DNA of 64,000 bases from Halorubrum tebenquichense DSM 14210 (lineage in GTDB: Archaea > Halobacteriota > Halobacteria > Halobacteriales > Haloferacaceae), in the NCBI RefSeq assembly GCF_000337415.1, contig NZ_AOJD01000047.1, positions 1,309 to 65,308 on the forward strand, given 5' to 3'. The position numbers and the translations under genes were made by a program. This document shows, piece by piece, positions 61,528 to 64,000 of the stretch. Under the pieces are notes generated by a model. The model was given only the letters and a program-made list of their open reading frames with translations. It was not told where the DNA came from and did no database searches. Positions within the stretch are counted from its first letter, which is position 1, and the number at the start of each line of letters is the position of its first letter.

Positions 61528-62082
61528 TCACAGCGACTCCCGGAGTCGGCTCAGCGCGTCCTCCGCCCACGCGCCGCCGTCCCCGTCGTCGCCGTCTCCG
61601 CTTCCGCCGCGGCTGTCTCGCCCGTCGCTGCGGCCGGCTCCGCCGTCGCCGTTGCTCCGGCCCCCCGACGAGGGACGGTCGTCCGGGAGCGCGGCGTCCA
61701 GCGCGCTCTCCGAGGGCACGGCCCCGTCGGCGTCGTTCCCGCGTTCCGCCGCCGTCGCCCGCGACAGCGCGAGGTCGGCCCGGCGCTCCACCTCGCGGTT
61801 GACGGCCCTGACCGCTCCGACGTACCCGCGGACCGCCTGCGTCGCCGCCTCCAGCTCCGCGACGCGCTCCTCAAGATCGTCGAGCCGCGATTCAAGCCGC
61901 TCGCGCTCGGCGGTCGCCGTCGCGTCGTCGGCGACATCTGCCGGGCGCGCGTCGTTCCCGGTCACCGCGCGCTCGACGGCGCGGAGCCGGGACTCGATCC
62001 GATCGTTCGGGGCGCTCGCTCCCGCCGAAAGCGATTCCGCTCCCGCCGTGGGGGAGTCGGCGTCCCCTGCGTGATCCGCCAT
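61528..62082 (-). CDS. Coiled-coil protein of the pilus cluster (DUF7310-like)
   Basis: 184 aa, very acidic. A central coiled coil ([20 protein letters not shown] then [20 protein letters not shown], about residues 55-110) is flanked by disordered Asp/Ser/Gly-rich regions; the C-terminal tail ends [10 protein letters not shown]. It is soluble and probably a cytoplasmic organiser of the assembly machine. First gene of the cluster behind promoter P3. DUF label from memory. Confidence 0.6.
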   Translation of the reverse strand: MADHAGDADSPTAGAESLSAGASAPNDRIESRLRAVERAVTGNDARPADVADDATATAERERLESRLDDLEERVAELEAATQAVRGYVGAVRAVNREVERRADLALSRATAAERGNDADGAVPSESALDAALPDDRPSSGGRSNGDGGAGRSDGRDSRGGSGDGDDGDGGAWAEDALSRLRESL

Positions 62083-62117
62083 GCGGCCGGTTGGCCGCGC
62101 TTTCGTTCTTAAACGTC
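62083..62117 (-). promoter_or_regulatory. Pilus-cluster promoter P3
   Basis: Minus strand: GACGTTTAAGAACGAAA, then GCGCGGCCA, then 9 nt to the ATG at 62082. TTTA and GCGGCCA are spaced exactly as in P1 and P2. It is divergent from the CetZ gene 75 bp away. Confidence 0.55.
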
Positions 62118-62156
62118 GGGGAAACAGTATTATCGCGGGGAACGGTACGTTGGGAC

Positions 62157-63236
62157 ATGAAAGCAGTCCTCCTCGGCGTCGGACAGGCGGGCGGCAAACT
62201 CACGACCGCCCTCGCGGAGTTCGACGCCGACGCCGGCTACGGCGCGGTCCTCGACGCGCTCGCCGTCAACACCGCCGCCGCCGACCTCGACCCCCTCCCG
62301 CTCGAAACGGTCCTCGTCGGCCAGTCGCGCGTCAACGGCCACGGCGTCGGCGGCGACAACGAACTCGGCGCGGAGGTGATGGACGAGGACGCCGTCGAGA
62401 TCCTCGACGCGCTCGCGCCGAAGGTCACCGCGGAGGCCGAGGCCGTGTTCGTCGTCGCCGGGCTCGGCGGCGGGACGGGATCGGGCGGCGCGCCGGTCCT
62501 CGTCCGGGAGCTGAACCGGGTGTACGACGTCCCCGTCTACGCGATCGGAATCCTCCCGGGCCGCGACGAGGGGACGATGTACCAAGTGAACGCCGGGCGG
62601 TCGCTGAAGACGTTGGTCCGCGAGGCGGACGCGACGATTCTGCTCGACAACGACGCGTGGCGGTCCGCGGGCGAGTCCGTCGAGGGCGGCTACGAGGCGA
62701 TCAACGCCTCGATGGCGAAGCGTATCGGCCTCCTCCTCGCCGCCGGCGAAGCGGTCGAGGGGGTCGCGGAGTCCGTCGTCGACACCAGCGAGGTGATAAA
62801 CACGCTCCGCGCGGGCGGGATGGCCGCGGTTGGCTTCGCGTCCGCGCCAGCGGCCGAGGACCCGCAGGAGAACGTCACCACCGTGACGAGCGCGGTGCGC
62901 AGCGCGGTGATGACCGGACTCTCCCTGCCGAGCGCAACCGACGCCGACGCCGCGCTCGTCGCGGTCGCCGGCGACCCGGACCGGATCTCCCGGAAGGGCG
63001 CGGAGAAGGCCCGCAAGTGGCTCCAAGAGGAGACCGGCTCGATGCAGGTCCGGGGCGGCGACTTCCCGCTCGATTCCGACCGGATCGCGGCTCTCGTCCT
63101 CCTCACTGGCGTCGAGCGGTCCCAACGCGTCGAGGCGTTCTTAGAGCGCGCCCGGCAGGCGGTCCGCGACGAGCGCGAGGAGAAGCCGGACCCCGCGGCC
63201 GCGTTCGAGAACGACGAGATAGACGACCTGCTGTGA
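62157..63236 (+). CDS. cetZ: CetZ-type tubulin/FtsZ superfamily GTPase
   Basis: 359 aa from the ATG at 62157; the frame extends upstream to 62091 over the divergent promoter. The GTP-binding T4 loop [20 protein letters not shown] (GGGTGSG at residues 104-110) and the N-terminal [20 protein letters not shown] loop are characteristic of CetZ rather than FtsZ1/2. NINTL-type contacts include [20 protein letters not shown]. CetZ proteins control cell shape and motility in haloarchaea. The C-terminal tail is acidic (ENDEIDDLL). The subfamily number cannot be fixed by eye. Divergent from the pilus cluster. Confidence 0.88.
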   Translation: MKAVLLGVGQAGGKLTTALAEFDADAGYGAVLDALAVNTAAADLDPLPLETVLVGQSRVNGHGVGGDNELGAEVMDEDAVEILDALAPKVTAEAEAVFVVAGLGGGTGSGGAPVLVRELNRVYDVPVYAIGILPGRDEGTMYQVNAGRSLKTLVREADATILLDNDAWRSAGESVEGGYEAINASMAKRIGLLLAAGEAVEGVAESVVDTSEVINTLRAGGMAAVGFASAPAAEDPQENVTTVTSAVRSAVMTGLSLPSATDADAALVAVAGDPDRISRKGAEKARKWLQEETGSMQVRGGDFPLDSDRIAALVLLTGVERSQRVEAFLERARQAVRDEREEKPDPAAAFENDEIDDLL

Positions 63237-63334
63237 TCGCGCCGGGGACGACGGGCGAGTCCGCCGGCGAGCGCGCCCCGACCGGCGGGACAGGTTCCGC
63301 ACCTTTTTGTTCACGCCCGGTGGAGTCTCGCCCG

Positions 63335-64000
63335 ATGACCAACCCGTGGGACGACTGGGACCACGTGCTGAAGGTCGACCCCGACAAGGACCTCCGGCCG
63401 GGCGAGACCTTCGAGGACGTCTGCCGGACCGGGACGGACGCGATCGAGATCGGCGGGACCCTCGACGTCACCGCGGAGAAGATGAGCCGCGTCGTCGACG
63501 CCGCCGCGGAGTACGACGTGCCGCTGTACCAGGAGCCGTCGAATCCGGGCGTCGTCATCGACTCGCCCGCGCTCGACGGCTACCTGATCCCGACCGTGTT
63601 CAACGCGGGCGGTCCCTTCTGGATCACCGGCGCGCACAAGGAGTGGGTCCGCATCGACGATCTCGACTGGAGCCGGACCCACACCGAGGCGTACATCGTG
63701 CTGAACCCCGACGCGTCGGTCGCCCAGCTGACCGAGGCCGACTGCGACCTCACCGCCGACGACGTGGGGGCGTACGCGAAGGTGGCCGAGCGCATGTTCG
63801 GCCAAGAGATCGTCTACGTCGAGTACTCCGGCACGTTCGGGGACACGGAGAAGGTCGCGGCCGCCGGCGACGCCTTAGACGACGCCACCCTCTTTTACGG
63901 CGGCGGTATCCACGACTACGAGTCGGCCAACGAGATGGCCGCCCACAGCGACGTGATCGTCGTCGGTGACCTGCTCCACGAGGAGGGCGTCGACGCCGTC
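63335..64000 (+). CDS. Geranylgeranylglyceryl phosphate synthase (partial, 3' end outside)
   Basis: 222 codons before the window ends. The TIM-barrel pattern [91 protein letters not shown] and [20 protein letters not shown] matches phosphoglycerol geranylgeranyltransferase, which makes the first ether bond of archaeal membrane lipids from sn-glycerol-1-phosphate and geranylgeranyl-PP. The phosphate-binding YGGGI segment is present. The ATG at 63335 lies about 25 nt after an ACCTTTTTGTTC promoter-like stretch. Confidence 0.92.
   Translation, partial: MTNPWDDWDHVLKVDPDKDLRPGETFEDVCRTGTDAIEIGGTLDVTAEKMSRVVDAAAEYDVPLYQEPSNPGVVIDSPALDGYLIPTVFNAGGPFWITGAHKEWVRIDDLDWSRTHTEAYIVLNPDASVAQLTEADCDLTADDVGAYAKVAERMFGQEIVYVEYSGTFGDTEKVAAAGDALDDATLFYGGGIHDYESANEMAAHSDVIVVGDLLHEEGVDAV

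Noticed and set aside
1-64000. CRISPR array, rRNA or tRNA genes
   Set aside because: Scanned the intergenic regions by eye and found no regularly spaced repeats, cloverleaf-like sequences or rRNA signatures.

Overview
The window looks like a chromosome segment of a halophilic archaeon, most likely a Halorubrum-like member of the Halobacteria. The evidence is a GC-rich, Asp/Glu-rich coding style, archaeal information-processing genes (PolD large subunit, PolB, aEF-2, aEF-1 alpha, aRF1, PAN, Mre11-Rad50), Tat-type signal sequences, and TATA boxes about 25 nt before start codons (leaderless transcripts). No rRNA, tRNA, CRISPR array or intein was seen.

Layout. (1) 1-~5,100 is an AT-richer accessory island: a transposase cut by the window edge, a winged-helix protein flanked by palindromes, small membrane and secreted proteins (one apparently split by a frameshift in an A8 run), an IS6-type remnant, decayed genes, and a PIN toxin/antitoxin pair. 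(2) 5,143-17,020 is core: a PPC-domain protein, PolD large subunit, KDPG aldolase, aEF-2, an ACT protein plus homoserine dehydrogenase behind a Thr-rich upstream ORF, aEF-1 alpha and ribosomal protein S10. (3) 17,104-30,065 is dominated by a putative iron-responsive surface system. Five perfect TTTAGG-N4-CCTAAA palindromes, resembling DtxR/IdeR boxes, sit at the starts of a flippase-like protein, a GT75/RGP-like protein, an Fe3+-type binding lipoprotein (followed by a GT39-like protein), a polyprenyl-P glycosyltransferase, and a Tat-exported subunit with a GMC oxidoreductase. An Fe3+-type permease lies next to the fifth box; no ATPase gene is present. (4) 30,520-41,420 holds argS, aRF1, a ferritin-like protein with a DtxR repressor, sufCBD and PolB. 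(5) 41,523-52,233 holds small haloarchaeal proteins, an mre11-rad50 operon, PAN, a DHH phosphoesterase and an SDR protein. (6) 52,324-62,082 is a type IV pilus/Tad-like secretion cluster (ATPase, TadC/GspF-like protein, pseudopilin-like proteins) served by three look-alike promoters. (7) A CetZ tubulin and a GGGP synthase (cut by the window end) close the window.

Most notable: the five-box regulon joining glycan assembly, sugar oxidation and iron import; a structured intergenic repeat (23,995-24,235 and 30,178-30,445) whose inner stem changes sequence but keeps pairing; codon-usage patches at classic intein insertion sites in both replicative polymerases; a leaderless Thr-rich leader ORF before the homoserine dehydrogenase operon; and a common promoter design across the pilus cluster.
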